Positions 50,930 through 61,400 of a stretch of 64,000 nt of DNA are shown in pieces. The stretch's first letter is position 1; each line of letters starts with the position of its first letter. This DNA is from Eudorina sp. 2006-703-Eu-15. Lineage: Eukaryota; Chlorophyta; Chlorophyceae; Chlamydomonadales; Volvocaceae. The notes beneath the pieces are model-generated. The model saw only the letters and a list, made by a program, of their open reading frames with translations. It did not search any database and was not told where the DNA came from. A program made the position numbers and the translations under genes. The stretch covers positions 223,723-287,722 of the forward strand of contig BDSI01000071.1 in the NCBI GenBank assembly GCA_003117195.1. Direction: 5' to 3'.

Positions 50930-52920
50930 TCAACTTACCTTAGCCGTGGCCCGTAACCGAGCTTCCTCCAGCAGGGGTTTCATATCAGGAGTAAAATTTC
51001 GCGCAGGTTCCCAGCTATTGTGCTCAGAGGAATACCCAGCCCATTTGACGAGGTATTCGTGCACAGTGCGCTTACGTCCGCTCTTACCCACCCGTCGCGC
51101 GCGGTAGTCCAGGATGCGCTCAACAGCATAGGTGGTTTGCTTGCCCTTAAGCCAGTCAACAGGCCCAGGCTCCGTCACAGGCGGAGTGTCAGTAGAATCA
51201 GGTTCAGGATCAGAGCCACGGTACGGCCGAACCAGAGACACATGAAACGTAGGGTGAATGCGCATGTCAGATGGTAGCTGAAGTTCAACGGCGACAGATC
51301 CCACCATGCGTGCGACAGGATATGGACCCACCCAGCGTGGTAACAGCTTACGTGACCCTTCAGCCAAGGAACGCAGATTCTTGGTGCTCAGCATGACCAA
51401 CTGTCCCTTGCGGAAGGTGACGTCCCGTTTAGATTTGTTGTAGTAGTCAGCCGTCCGTTGCTGTGCAGCATCCAAGCAAGATCTGGCATCTGCTATCCGG
51501 GACACAAACGACTTGACAAAAACCTTAGCAGCAGGTACGTTTACATCCAACTCACGCCACACAGGCAGAGCCGGGTTATAACCGTAATTCAGGAAGAAAG
51601 GACTCTTGCCAGTCGAACGGTTCACAGCATTGTTGATAGCAAACTCAGCAGCAGTCAGGTAGGTGTCCCAGGCAGACGGTGTGCGGCCAGCGAAGTTACG
51701 GAGCATGTCGCCCAGAACGCGATTCACACGTTCAGTCTGGCCATCAGATTGTGGATGGTATGCAGTGGACAGATTCACACGCATCCCAACCAAAACACCC
51801 AGCGCGGCCCAAAACTTACTCGCAAACTGAGTACCACGATCAGACACAACGCTCTTTGGCACGCCGTGCAATCGTACGACGTTATCAAAGAACAGTCGTG
51901 CAGTGTCTTCAGCAGTGCAAGCAGTCGTGGTAGGGGCAAGATGCACCATCTTCGTCAAGCGATCAACAAGTACGAGTACGGCGTCGTATCCCCCCTCAGT
52001 TTTGGGCAGCGAGACAACGAAGTCCAGGGAAACGCTCTCCCACGGAGCATTCGGCACAGGCAGAGGTTGCAGATGCCCATGAGGCTTACCAGACAGGGAC
52101 TTGTTGCGTTGACAGAGATCGCAGGACTGCACATAGTTCTCGACATCCTTGGCGAGCCGAGGCCACCAGAACTGGCGTCGGATCAGGTCCAACAGACGGA
52201 CGTAACCAGGATGCCCAGCCAAAGGACCTTCATGAAAACGGGAAAGGAGCTCGCGACGCAAAGAGTCATCGTTAGGAACGACAACCTGCTTGTACGAACC
52301 CTCAGGACGGACCCAAAGACCGTTTTCGCGACGCAGATGCCCCGTATTGACTGGATCAGAGAACCATGGGTCAGTGACGTACGCACGCTTCAGACGCGAC
52401 GCAAAGTCAGACGCGGCAAAAGGTTGGCTCGCGGCAGACTGACGACGCGTGGCAACAGACAGGATGGCAGCATGCAAGGAAGGATGCCGACTGAGTGCAT
52501 CAGCAATATTCATGGATCCAGACAGATACTCCCAGTTGAAGTTGAACCGAGCCAGATACTCCATCCAGCGGGCCTGGCGACGATTCAAGGAGGGAACCCC
52601 TTGCAGGAAGGTTAGGGGCTTATGGTCAGTCTTGAGCACAAACGGTCGGCCCTCCAAGTAGCAACGCCATTCCTTCAGAGCGTGCAAGACAGCAAGCAAC
52701 TCCTGCTCACCCGTGGTGTAACGGGTCTCAGCACCAGAGAACTTCTTACTCGTGAACGCAATGGGTCGACCTTCTTGCAACAACACGGCGCCAGTGCCAT
52801 GCAGTGATGCGTCGGTAACGACCTCAACGCGGAACGGTAACGAGTAATCAGGGAAGCGCAGGATGATATCATCAGCAACAGCACGCTTCAGGGTGTCGAA
52901 CGCCTTCTGACACTCGGGGT
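50930..52920 (-). CDS. Inner element pol, second part: RNase H, integrase, chromodomain
   Basis: The open frame is in register from about 52920 (ECQKAFDTLKRAV) to the TAA near 50930. RNase H shows VTDASLHGTGAVLLQEGRP, FTSKKFSGAETRYTTGEQEL and NIADALSRHP. Integrase has the H2C2 finger (HEGPLAGHPGYVRL, CDLCQRNKS), the catalytic Asp in SLDFVVSLPKTEGG, the second in VVSDRGTQF and Glu in HPQSDGQTERVNR. The C terminus (VHEYLVKWAGYSSEHNSWEPARNF) is a chromodomain, which in chromoviruses tethers integration to methylated histone tails. It is separated from the upstream pol frame by one base in a C/G run at 52914–52920. Confidence 0.93.
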
Positions 52921-54936
52921 CCAGGCATCCGCCGAAGTGAAGGCACCCTTACGTGTCAGGTTCGTGAGCGGAGCCGCAATAACCGAATAACGCTCGATGA
53001 ACTTACGGAAGTAGTTAGTCAGACCCAGAAACTTCCGCAGCTCCTGAAGGTTGGTAGGCGTCGGCCAGTCCCGTACGACAGCAGATTTACGGGGATCCAT
53101 GCGAACGCCATCCTTGGAGACGATGTGTCCCAAATATTCAACCTGAGGCTCGGCCCAGTGACACTTAGAGCGTTTGGCATACAGTTGCTCACGACGCAGA
53201 ATGTCAAAAACAAGGCGCAGGTGCTGCAGATGTTCCTCGCGCGTCATCGAGAAAACCAGAATGTCATCCAGATAGCAAACGACAAATTTATCGATGTACT
53301 GGCGGAAGGTGCGATCCATAACGGCTTGGAACGTTGCAGGAGCGTTCACTAAACCGAAGGACAGGACAGTGTACTCGTAGTGACCAAAGGGCGTACGGAA
53401 GGCAGTTTTCGGGATATCCGACTCAGCAATGCGGATCTGATTGTAGCCCTGCTGAAGGTCAATCGAGCTGAAATAAGCTGCACCCCGCAGTTTGTCTAAC
53501 AGATCATCGACGCGCGGGAGGGGGTAACGGTTTTTAACAGTAACCGAATTCAGACCCCGATAATCGATGCACATGCGCAGACCGCCATCCTTCTTACCCA
53601 CAAACAGGATCGGGGCAGAATACGGAGATGTGCTCGGTCGGATCATACCTTTCTTCAGCAGATCGGTGACCTGGCGCTTTACCTCATCGAGCTCCAACGG
53701 ACTAAGCCGATACATGGGCCGAGAGACAGGTTGCGCTCCAGGCACCAAAGGTATGGTGTGGTCGACAGGCCGCATAGGAGGAAGTCCCGGGATTTCCTGA
53801 AAGACATCGGCATACTCCTCCAACAGAGCTTGCAGATCGGGGTCAGTTGGCGCGACAGGTTGCACGGCAGCATTCAACTGCAGCTTAGGCCGTACAAGCA
53901 AGGCATGAGCACCCTTACGCAACAGACGCACGGCAGCCTTACGCCCTATGGCTTCAGGCTCTTCATGCCGGCAAATCGCAGCAGCAGCGAAATTCACGCA
54001 GGGTGGCTCAGCGCACGCACGATCCCCAGAACAGAAGGGAACCTTGCACGACAGGGTACCCTTGCGCAGGCGCAGGGCACGTGCAGGGTAATCGACAACC
54101 GCCCCAAACTGAGAAAGCGTGGACGAACCCAGAATGTATGTGGCCACATCAGTCAGCTTGGGCAACACATACGGCTGAGCAGTGAACCGCAACGGACCCA
54201 CAGCCAGCCTGAGGGTAACCCGTCCCAGAATGGCCTGCTTACCACCATCAGCCAGAGTGACATGAGACCGCGCAGATGTAGCAGGTCGCAGCCCAAGGCG
54301 TTCCACCTCAGAGGCAGAGATGAAGTCATCGCTGGCGCCCGTATCCGCAAGCGCAGTCATGCGGTGGCTAGCAGCAGAGATGGAAACAAGAGGGACGCCT
54401 GAACCTGTGAGGGCAGCGGCACCTGGAGACAGAAGGGCAGAAATGTGGGGGTCCCCCTCATCGGGAACCACCGGGCCCTTGCGCGGTGCTTCGTACCAGA
54501 CCTCAGCTGCATAAGGAAAACCAGGCAACGGAGTCGGACGCCCAGCCACGTCAACACCGTTAAACAGAACGGTACCCGGCCGAAACTGCAAGACACGCTT
54601 GAAACCCGCCAACAGAGAGGCCGCCTTTCGAGACATGAACTCAGGCAACAGAACCCCCGCAGCGGTATCAGGACGCTGACGTTTGCACGATCGGTACCGG
54701 GCTACCTGCAGCTGAAGCTCACGCAGAGAGGAGGGGGTAAACCAGATCGTATGCCCGCCCAGGTCAACAGAGGCAAGGGACGGAACGCAAGGCGCGAAAA
54801 GATTACAGAAAGTGTCAAAGCCAGCGCGCGCCGTCCGAGCGTCCAGCGAAAAGCGCCGTCCCACTACGCCCTCAACCTGGCGCAGGACATCAGGCACGAT
54901 CGCACGCGCTGCACGGAAAGCAGACAGATCAGGCAA
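52888..54936 (-). CDS. Inner element pol, first part: protease and reverse transcriptase
   Basis: The 682-codon frame has an aspartic protease site (TALADTGASDDFISASEVERL) at about residues 190–212. The reverse transcriptase includes LDEVKRQVTDLLKKGMIRPS, RMCIDYRGLNSVTVKNRYPL, YFSSIDLQQGYNQI, the catalytic VCYLDDILVFS and the thumb LRKFLGLTNYFRKFI. It ends in a shifted tail after DAWTP, where the frame for the connection domain continues one base away, so this copy probably carries a 1-bp deletion or sequence error there. It is in the -1 frame relative to gag. Confidence 0.93.
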   Translation of the reverse strand: MPDLSAFRAARAIVPDVLRQVEGVVGRRFSLDARTARAGFDTFCNLFAPCVPSLASVDLGGHTIWFTPSSLRELQLQVARYRSCKRQRPDTAAGVLLPEFMSRKAASLLAGFKRVLQFRPGTVLFNGVDVAGRPTPLPGFPYAAEVWYEAPRKGPVVPDEGDPHISALLSPGAAALTGSGVPLVSISAASHRMTALADTGASDDFISASEVERLGLRPATSARSHVTLADGGKQAILGRVTLRLAVGPLRFTAQPYVLPKLTDVATYILGSSTLSQFGAVVDYPARALRLRKGTLSCKVPFCSGDRACAEPPCVNFAAAAICRHEEPEAIGRKAAVRLLRKGAHALLVRPKLQLNAAVQPVAPTDPDLQALLEEYADVFQEIPGLPPMRPVDHTIPLVPGAQPVSRPMYRLSPLELDEVKRQVTDLLKKGMIRPSTSPYSAPILFVGKKDGGLRMCIDYRGLNSVTVKNRYPLPRVDDLLDKLRGAAYFSSIDLQQGYNQIRIAESDIPKTAFRTPFGHYEYTVLSFGLVNAPATFQAVMDRTFRQYIDKFVVCYLDDILVFSMTREEHLQHLRLVFDILRREQLYAKRSKCHWAEPQVEYLGHIVSKDGVRMDPRKSAVVRDWPTPTNLQELRKFLGLTNYFRKFIERYSVIAAPLTNLTRKGAFTSADAWTPSVRRRSTP

Positions 54937-56450
54937 TGCGCCGCGCGAAACAGCAGACCCAGGCGACTCCCCCTTAGCATCAACCTGGGCAACCTCCTAA
55001 GCCTTTTGCCCCCCTTCAGCAGCGGGCAAGTGTCCGCACGGTGGGCGTTGGAGGCGCATCGGAGGCACAAGCCTTCACCCTTGCGGTAGTTGTACTCCGC
55101 CCGAGTGCAGCAGAATTTGTCTAACCACTCCTGATCACGCCGGTTGTTGCGTCGGGGCCGCTTCGACCGCGGCTGCGCCCAACCGTCGTCCTTCCCCTTG
55201 TGGCTTGCGCGAGCCGCGCCGCCCGACTGCTGCTTCCCGCGCCGCCCTCCATCGCCGCCTTTCGCCGCCCCGGTGGCGGCGGCGGCGGCGGTCGGTGCGC
55301 GGCGCTTGGCGCCAGCCGCCGGCGGGACGTCCTCCGCGTCCGACAGGTCGGACATGTCCTGCGCAGTCAGGGCATGCAAGCGAACAGAGGACCGGGCTTG
55401 TTGCTCAGCAAGCCGCTTATGCTCCAGCCGCCGCTCCATGCCGAAAGCGAACGTGAGCAGGTCCTGGAAGGTCGGGAAGGTCTGTCCGAGAGAATCAGAT
55501 GCGCAATCACCAGCGAGCTCAGCAGTCAAGCCCTTGTGAAACCAGAAGCGCTTCTCGGAATCAGAGACATCAGGAATGGCAGAAATGATAGCCTCAAAGC
55601 GGCTATGGTATGCTGCGACCTTATCACCAGAACGCATGCGGTGCTTGCCAGATGCAAGCTTGTGCCGGGCCTCATCCTCAGCAGACAGGATGCGCGGGGC
55701 GAAACGGCTAAGCAAAGCGGTCAGAAGTTCTTCCGAGGTGAAGGTTTCCTTTGCGGTGGTCCAGGAGTCATGCCACGCCTTCGCCGCACCCTCAAGGGCA
55801 GTGGCCAGAAAAAGGCAGCGCATGTTGTCCAGATGACCTCCCTTCACAACCGCAAAGTAGTTCCTAGCATCCCGTACGAACGCCCGCGTGCGTGCCGCAA
55901 TTTTGACAGGATCCGCATGCTTAAGGTCAGCAGGCAAGGACAGTTTCGGCACAGATATGGTCATTTTCAGTACCTCATCGTCGGCGCCCTTGTCGGTCGA
56001 GGCCGGAGCCCCCTGACCGGCCGAGCCACCCGCACCAGCCGCAGCCCCGTTATCGTTGACTGCATGACCAGACCCCAGTACAGCGGGCGTACCGTCAACG
56101 GAGTGAACAGGCTCAGGGACTGCAGCAGTGGGAGCTGGGGCAGGCACAGGCACGTTAGAGGCACCAGGAGGAACAGGGAAAGGCTGCGCAGCGGCGCCGA
56201 AAATGGCCGGTGCAGCAGCGTTAAAAACAGGCACGGCATTCGCAGCAGGTACAGGAGCAGCAGGCGGGACCGGACCCCAGCGGACCGGCGGACCCCAACG
56301 GTTCACCCGCTGCGGAGCTGCATTCGGAACAGCAGCAGGCACCTGACCAGGCAGTTGTCCCCAACCCAGATAAGGAACATTGCCTAAAAACGGTGCAATG
56401 CCGGCCCAGACAGGAGGATACGCAACGTTCGGGTAGTTCGGCGCGAACAT
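54864..56450 (-). CDS. Inner element gag, 528 aa
   Basis: Starts MFAPNYPNVAYPP at ATG 56450. A Pro/Ala-rich N terminus is followed by a gag core (FVRDARNYFAVVKGGHLDNM, FTSEELLTALLSRFAPRI, FEAIISAIPDVSDSEKRFWF). A basic stretch (RSKRPRRNNRRDQEW) and one zinc knuckle CLRCASNAHRADTC (about 462–475) bind RNA. The frame runs on about 150 bp past the knuckle and overlaps pol by 73 bp. A GGGGGGC run (55008–55014, minus strand, in register for -1 slippage) lies just after the knuckle. Confidence 0.92.
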   Translation of the reverse strand: MFAPNYPNVAYPPVWAGIAPFLGNVPYLGWGQLPGQVPAAVPNAAPQRVNRWGPPVRWGPVPPAAPVPAANAVPVFNAAAPAIFGAAAQPFPVPPGASNVPVPAPAPTAAVPEPVHSVDGTPAVLGSGHAVNDNGAAAGAGGSAGQGAPASTDKGADDEVLKMTISVPKLSLPADLKHADPVKIAARTRAFVRDARNYFAVVKGGHLDNMRCLFLATALEGAAKAWHDSWTTAKETFTSEELLTALLSRFAPRILSAEDEARHKLASGKHRMRSGDKVAAYHSRFEAIISAIPDVSDSEKRFWFHKGLTAELAGDCASDSLGQTFPTFQDLLTFAFGMERRLEHKRLAEQQARSSVRLHALTAQDMSDLSDAEDVPPAAGAKRRAPTAAAAATGAAKGGDGGRRGKQQSGGAARASHKGKDDGWAQPRSKRPRRNNRRDQEWLDKFCCTRAEYNYRKGEGLCLRCASNAHRADTCPLLKGGKRLRRLPRLMLRGSRLGLLFRAAHCLICLLSVQRVRSCLMSCARLRA

Positions 56451-56856
56451 CGTAACAGAGATGCGGACCGAACGTCACAGATAACCGAACGCGCAACTAA
56501 ACAAAGAATTCAGAACCTACTCAATCCAGTGGCCTTATCCACTTCGGCCAAGAAACGGACGAGGTGGTGCCGCAGGTTGCGAAGGCCGATGCGCAGCTTG
56601 CGCGGCGCGACAGCCGACTTTGCCGAACCTGCGGTCACTCAACAGCTAAGCCACACAGGCAACCTAACAAGGCAATATCGCAAGCTGGTAATGCAAATTA
56701 CAGACCCTCGTCAGCGGCATCCAGGAGTGCAGCGGCGAGGTCGGCCATCGGTAGCTCGCGGTCGGGCTGTGTATCCGCGTCCATATGGTTATAAGAAGTA
56801 AGTATGAGAACGCGTAGATCGAGATATGAGCGCAACGAGACGCCCCAGAAGGGACC

Positions 56857-56868
56857 GTCTCGATACCA
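56857..56868 (-). promoter_or_regulatory. Primer-binding site of the inner element
   Basis: TGGTATCGAGAC, four bases inside the 5' LTR on the minus strand. It resembles sites complementary to the 3' end of initiator Met tRNA (TGGTATC...). The same 12-mer occurs at 45619–45630 (+) and 48539–48550 (-). Confidence 0.8.
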
Positions 56869-56872
56869 AACT

Positions 56873-57374
56873 TGTTGTGTATAGTCCACCGGTTTGGTGG
56901 CGTCAAAAGACACCGATTTGGAGACCTGCCGTAGATTATATACAGGGCTGCACGTCACAGATGACGTGTCCTCTTCCCGAATATTCTCGGGCGACAGGTT
57001 CGCGACCGTCCAGACGAAGTTCCAGAAGATCCGAAGAAGTCTCCAATCGGGTTGCCAGTCAGCGCCAGGGAACAGTCCCAGCCATAGCCAGATGCTATGA
57101 CCCCCGCCTATGCACAGCGCATAGACTTCCGCAGACAGATGCGGCATTAATACAACAGAGGCCGACAGAACGTAGCTCAGGCGCTACTCGGCATACGAAC
57201 AGCTCGTCAGACAGTTGGCCTGTACGTCGGGCAAGTCAGACTACTACGTTCAGTGGTAGTTTCGGACGTATCAGAAGTATTACCAGAATTATTGTCAGAC
57301 CAATTATTATTAGATATTATAACAATGTTAAATATTACAGAATTAGTGCGTATCAGATTACGCAGTATACAACA
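56873..57374 (-). repeat. 5' LTR of the inner element
   Basis: 502 bp, reading as identical to 50335–50836, with TG...CA ends. A T/A-rich block around 57270–57345 may hold the promoter. The CTTGC duplication follows at 57375–57379. Confidence 0.96.
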
Positions 57375-57379
57375 CTTGC

Positions 57380-58499
57380 TGACTCCCCAATGAGCCATAT
57401 CGTGAGCCTCCTGTAGGGCCGCTGCGCGTTCCTCAGGTTTCAACACACGCACACGTGATTGCTTATCTGCGCTCTTCTTCCATAGTTGACCATCTGAAAA
57501 TTCATACCGCGCGGCCTTCTTGCGCAACCTTGTCATCTCCCGCAGGTTATCTTCTCCGGATGCCGAAGCATCGACGGGCAGCTTGCCGGTCTCAAGGTAC
57601 CGAATCAACGCACTGTCCTGCCAGATGTCCGTGACGGTTGAAGGTCCGGGTTTCGGTGCTTCACTCGAGCTGTTATCACTGCCCGAGGTAAGAACGCTTG
57701 ACCCTGAAGTTGAGTCGCTCTCCTTGTTAGAGTAAGACGAGGGAGAAGAAAGTGACGGGATCAATCCCTGAGTAGCAGTACGGTCGGCCACAGGACGACC
57801 TGGGGGGCCCCGGGGGCGAATAATGGCTGGCCCTCCAGCCAATTGACGATCGGCGGGAAGAGATGGAGCCGGCGTGTCCAGGGCGGGCACGGGCGGGGAG
57901 AATCGAACACGCTTGACTGGCGCATCACCAGAAGCGGTAGTAAGGCGACGCTTCGTCGGGCGGACAGATTTTGTCGAAGGTGTAGTCGGGTTATCCTTAT
58001 GAAGTGGGCAGAACCATGGTCCGGCCGGGACTGCAGCCAAAGGCGGGTCCAGACATGTAGTGTGCCAACCCAGACAACAGGAAGGCTCATCGCAAAGCAG
58101 TAGGGTAGACATCGGTCGTCCACGTAGGCAGACCGCGCAAATGATTCCAGGGTCATCATCCTTATCAGTGCTTTCTGAACCAGGCGGCTCTGCGTAATCC
58201 GCCAGACGTTGATTGAGAGCAGGCCGGCGACGGCGTTTCCGTGCGCGTTCCGTTGTAGGTGTAACATCAGGCGCGTCAGTCGTCGGATGAGTTGTCTTAT
58301 CCAAGCGCCGCTTGCCGAGCGAGACCAGGGAGCTGGCTGCTTCGCGCAAGGGGTCGCGCTCTGGGAAGGCGAAGAGAGACGAGGCGGCGGGTGAGGTGCC
58401 ACCGTAGCCATTCCAACAGGTGGGTTGTCCTGATGACGCTCCTCCTCTTGTTCGGCGATCAGAATCTGAACCTCGGAAGCGACAGTCGCAATTGAGCAT
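57380..58499 (-). CDS. Outer element pol, second frame: PHD finger, linker, integrase finger (first half)
   Basis: The frame is open from 58499; real coding probably starts near 58400, where the upstream pol frame fades. A basic nuclear-signal-like RARKRRRRP precedes a PHD finger at about 58139–57999: CAVC, LLLCDEPSC, CLGWHTTCLDPPL and PWFCPLH, i.e. Cys4-His-Cys2 with His in the last metal position. A Ser/Pro/Thr-rich linker follows, then a helical segment (YEFSDGQLWKK) and LQEAHDMAHWGVSK, the His half of the integrase HHCC finger. The inner element breaks it at 57379. PHD fingers read histone H3 tails, so this may replace a chromodomain for targeting; that role is inference. Confidence 0.75.
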
Positions 58500-61291
58500 G
58501 CCAAGATGGCGGCATCCTCAAAGGGGTCCTGAACATGATCGGCGGTTTCGGTAGCCATGTCACGGTCCATCAAGTGTCCCAAGCGACTCAGACCATCCAC
58601 ATTAGAATTCTTGCGCCCAGCCTTGTGCATTACTTCAAAGTCGTACGCCTGAAGCTTGAGTGCGTAACGGGCCAACTTGCCGAGAAGGTCCCGTGCGCGT
58701 ACAGTCCTCAAAGACCGAACTGCCATGGAATCCGTAATGAGCACAAAGTGCGTGCCGTACAAATAGGGGTGGAAGTGCTTGATAGCCCATAGAGCAGCGT
58801 AGGCCTCTCCATCCGCCGTGCTGTAGTTGAGTTGAGCTCCTGTCATAGCCTTGCTGGCGAATTGCACAGCGTACTCAAATCCTTCGTCGTCCCGCTGGGC
58901 TAGGCACGCGGCAACGGCGGTACGGCACCAGTCAACTTGGACCATAAACGGGCGCTGAAAATCAGGTGCGCGGAGTACAGGCTCCCGCAACAGGGCGTTC
59001 CGAAGCTCTTGAAAAGCATCTTGTTCGCGCGGGCCCCAAGACCAGGGAGCTCCTTGCTTGAGTAGCGCATATAGTGGCCGAGCGATCAGGCCAAAACCAG
59101 GGATAAGCTCCCGGTAGTAACCAACAGCTCCCAACCAAGCTCGTACTTCGCGAACGTTGGTCGGAGAAGGAATCTCTGCAATCTTCATGACGTTAGCAGG
59201 GTTGGGTCCCACGGTACCGCGTACCCCATCGAGTAGGTGACCAAGGAAAATCACACGTTGTTGCCCAAACGTGCATTTCTTAGCTGCGATCTTGAGACCA
59301 GCCATCCGTAGCAGATCGAACACCTGCTGAAGATGTCGTACATGATCTTGTAGTGTGGGGCTGAAAATCAGAATGTCATCCAAGTAGACCACCACACAGC
59401 GCTCCCGTAGCGGACCATCAGTCGATGCCGGGTGCGGAGGCGAATCCTCTAACAGCGGGCCTAGCACCTTGTGCATCAGGGTAGCGAACACGGCGGCTGA
59501 CCCCTTGAGACCCATGGGCATCCGTACATACTGATATTGGGCCGTCGGCGTAGCAAATGCCGTACGCTCCTTGGAAGCCTCGTCGGCCATGGGGACTTGC
59601 CAGTAGCCAGACTTCAAATCCAGACTCGAGTAGTATCGTGTTTCACCACCCGGAGGTGCAGCAGTATCCAAAATATCCTGGATGTGACCTATCGGAAATC
59701 GAATGTCCTTAGTAATGTCGTTGACCTTGCGCATGTCGACGCAGGGCCGAAGCTCTCCGTTCTTCTTGGGGACGACTACCACCGGCGACACCCAAGGGCT
59801 GTTGGACAGCTCGATGATCCCGTCCTGAAGCATCTGCCGCATCTCAGCGTCAACGGCAGCCTTCTCGGTGCGTGATAAACGGTAAGGGTTTTGGGCGATG
59901 GGAGGATGCTCCCCTGTGTCCACTCTCATGGACACCCATGTTGTGAATCCAAGCTCTCGGTTGGTGAGGGCGAACATGTCGAAGTTGTCGGCCAGACACG
60001 TGTCCAGCAATTGGCGGTCGGGGTATGGGAGATCGGTATTCACCTTGCTACTTAGCAAGACGCGTAGCTCGGTGGTAGGAGTCTTGATGGGCCGGATCGC
60101 ACGAGCCACTAGTCCGCGGAAATGGGCCTCCTCCAAGTGACCGTCGTGATCTAAGCCGTCCGGAGCGATAGCAGCCGGCACGGACGCATCAAACTGTGTC
60201 GCCGTGGTAGGGCCGAAAGTGGCGGAGGAACGCTCCTCGGTCAGCAAACGTGGGATTAACAGCTCCCGGGGACTCAAAACTGGTATGGGTAGAGGGGTCG
60301 AACAGGGCGGATCGGCGGTAGTCGAAGTAGACGCCTCAGGAATCAAGTACGAGTCATCGTTGCACTCAACACCGTCTCCAAGCCAAACATCTGCCCTGGC
60401 TGCTTCATTGCCGGAGCTAACGACGCTGTCGGTGCTCCACGCATCCGCGGCCCATTCACCACTGGAGGTGCTTACTGACAAGGCCTCGTCTGACCTAAGC
60501 ATCTGTCGTACAAGCATGTCAACGATGTGTTGCATGTCTGTGTCTCCTCCAAGTTCCGAATCGATATCGCTGGGCACTTCGCTGCCTCCCGCAGGTAAAT
60601 CGACAATCTCAGGTGCGGAGTCTTCGCTGACAACCGATGGTGACGCCTCCTCTCGGGGCGTGGGCGTCTCAGGCGGCTGTACCGGGGTTTCGGCCTCCAA
60701 CATGAAAGCTGGTTGATGACCGTCATTCTCAGGTGAGTCATCCCAGAGCCGGGCAGACGGGGGAACACCGGGGCCAGGGCTCCGAAGAAAATGGATAGCA
60801 ATGTTGGACCGCTGATCTCGGTCGTTGGTATACTCAAGACGACTACTGTCGTACGAAATGCTTGCCCGAATCGGGTAGAGAAAATCAGTGCCCAGGAGAA
60901 GCTGATAGTTGAGGGCGGTGCTGACGAACGGACACAGTAGTATCGTAAGATCGCCAGTAGACACTTGTAGCTCAGTAACACGCCCAGCTGCGCGACCGCG
61001 ATTGCCGTCCGCATTCAGAAAGGTCACCTCCGAATCCTCCACCATGTGTAGCAGGTCTAGACGTCGTAGCGTGTCACGCGTGATGACACTATGAGAAGCG
61101 CCAGAATCGATGACCGCGGGGACAGGGACTAGATCGCCTCGCCCATCCGCTAACAGTACGTCTGTAATTTTGTAGGCCGGGTATATCCTGTAAGTCCGTG
61201 TATTACACGGTCTTGTGTCTGACACTGAGTATACACGAGAGGTGTTTACACGGCTAACATGGTAGGTGTAAACACGGCTCCGGCTTGACAC
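58400..61291 (-). CDS. Outer element pol, first frame: protease, reverse transcriptase, RNase H
   Basis: The open frame runs 61291–57761 but is convincing only to about 58400. The protease has AVIDSGASHSVITRDTLRRL. After an acidic Ser/Thr-rich spacer come the reverse transcriptase blocks VVVVPKKNGELRPCVDMRKV, YYSSLDLKSGYWQVPMADE, MPMGLKGSAAVFATLM and the catalytic VVYLDDILIFSPTL. RNase H follows (VQVDWCRTAVAACLAQRDDE, GEAYAALWAIKHFHPYL, NVDGLSRLGHL). There is no gag upstream. The first residues right of about 61180 overlap repeated TACACGG-rich DNA and the start codon is unclear. The PHD frame begins one base out of register near 58400–58440. Confidence 0.88.
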
Positions 61292-61400
61292 GGCAGTGTA
61301 AACACGTCAACGGCTTGACACGACCATATCAACACTGCACCGGCTTGAAACGACCATATCAACACTGCACCGGCTTGAAACGACCGTATCAACACTGCAC
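61281..61400. repeat. 30-bp tandem repeat, four units
   Basis: Units at 61281, 61311, 61341 and 61371 begin CGGCTTGA(A/C)ACG; the last three are nearly identical and the first is diverged. They lie directly upstream of the outer element's pol frame. Confidence 0.92.

Larger units (their letters stand above)
50335..57374 (-). mobile_element. Inner Ty3/gypsy chromovirus-type element, 7040 bp, recently inserted
   Basis: Flanked by 502-bp LTRs that I read as identical and by the 5-bp duplication CTTGC (50330–50334 and 57375–57379). Minus-strand order: LTR, primer-binding site (56857–56868), gag (54864–56450), protease plus reverse transcriptase (52888–54936), RNase H plus integrase plus chromodomain (50930–52786 and upstream in frame), polypurine tract (50837–50851), LTR. 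Domain order PR-RT-RH-INT-chromodomain defines chromoviruses. It sits inside the integrase finger of the outer element. Confidence 0.96.
49990..61291 (-). mobile_element. Outer (older) Ty3/gypsy-type element with PHD finger, interrupted by a younger element
   Basis: On the minus strand, protease, reverse transcriptase, RNase H, PHD finger and the first half of the integrase zinc finger lie at 61291–57380. The second half continues at 50334–50162, left of the inserted element; the reading frame is continuous across the insertion once one CTTGC is removed. No gag and no LTRs were found. The region right of 61281 is a 30-bp tandem repeat. The left limit near 49990 is only where coding similarity ends. 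Confidence 0.75.

Noticed and set aside
57761..58400. C-terminal end of the outer element's first pol frame
   Set aside because: Past about 58400 this frame is the shadow of the PHD-containing frame, which has the recognisable domains.
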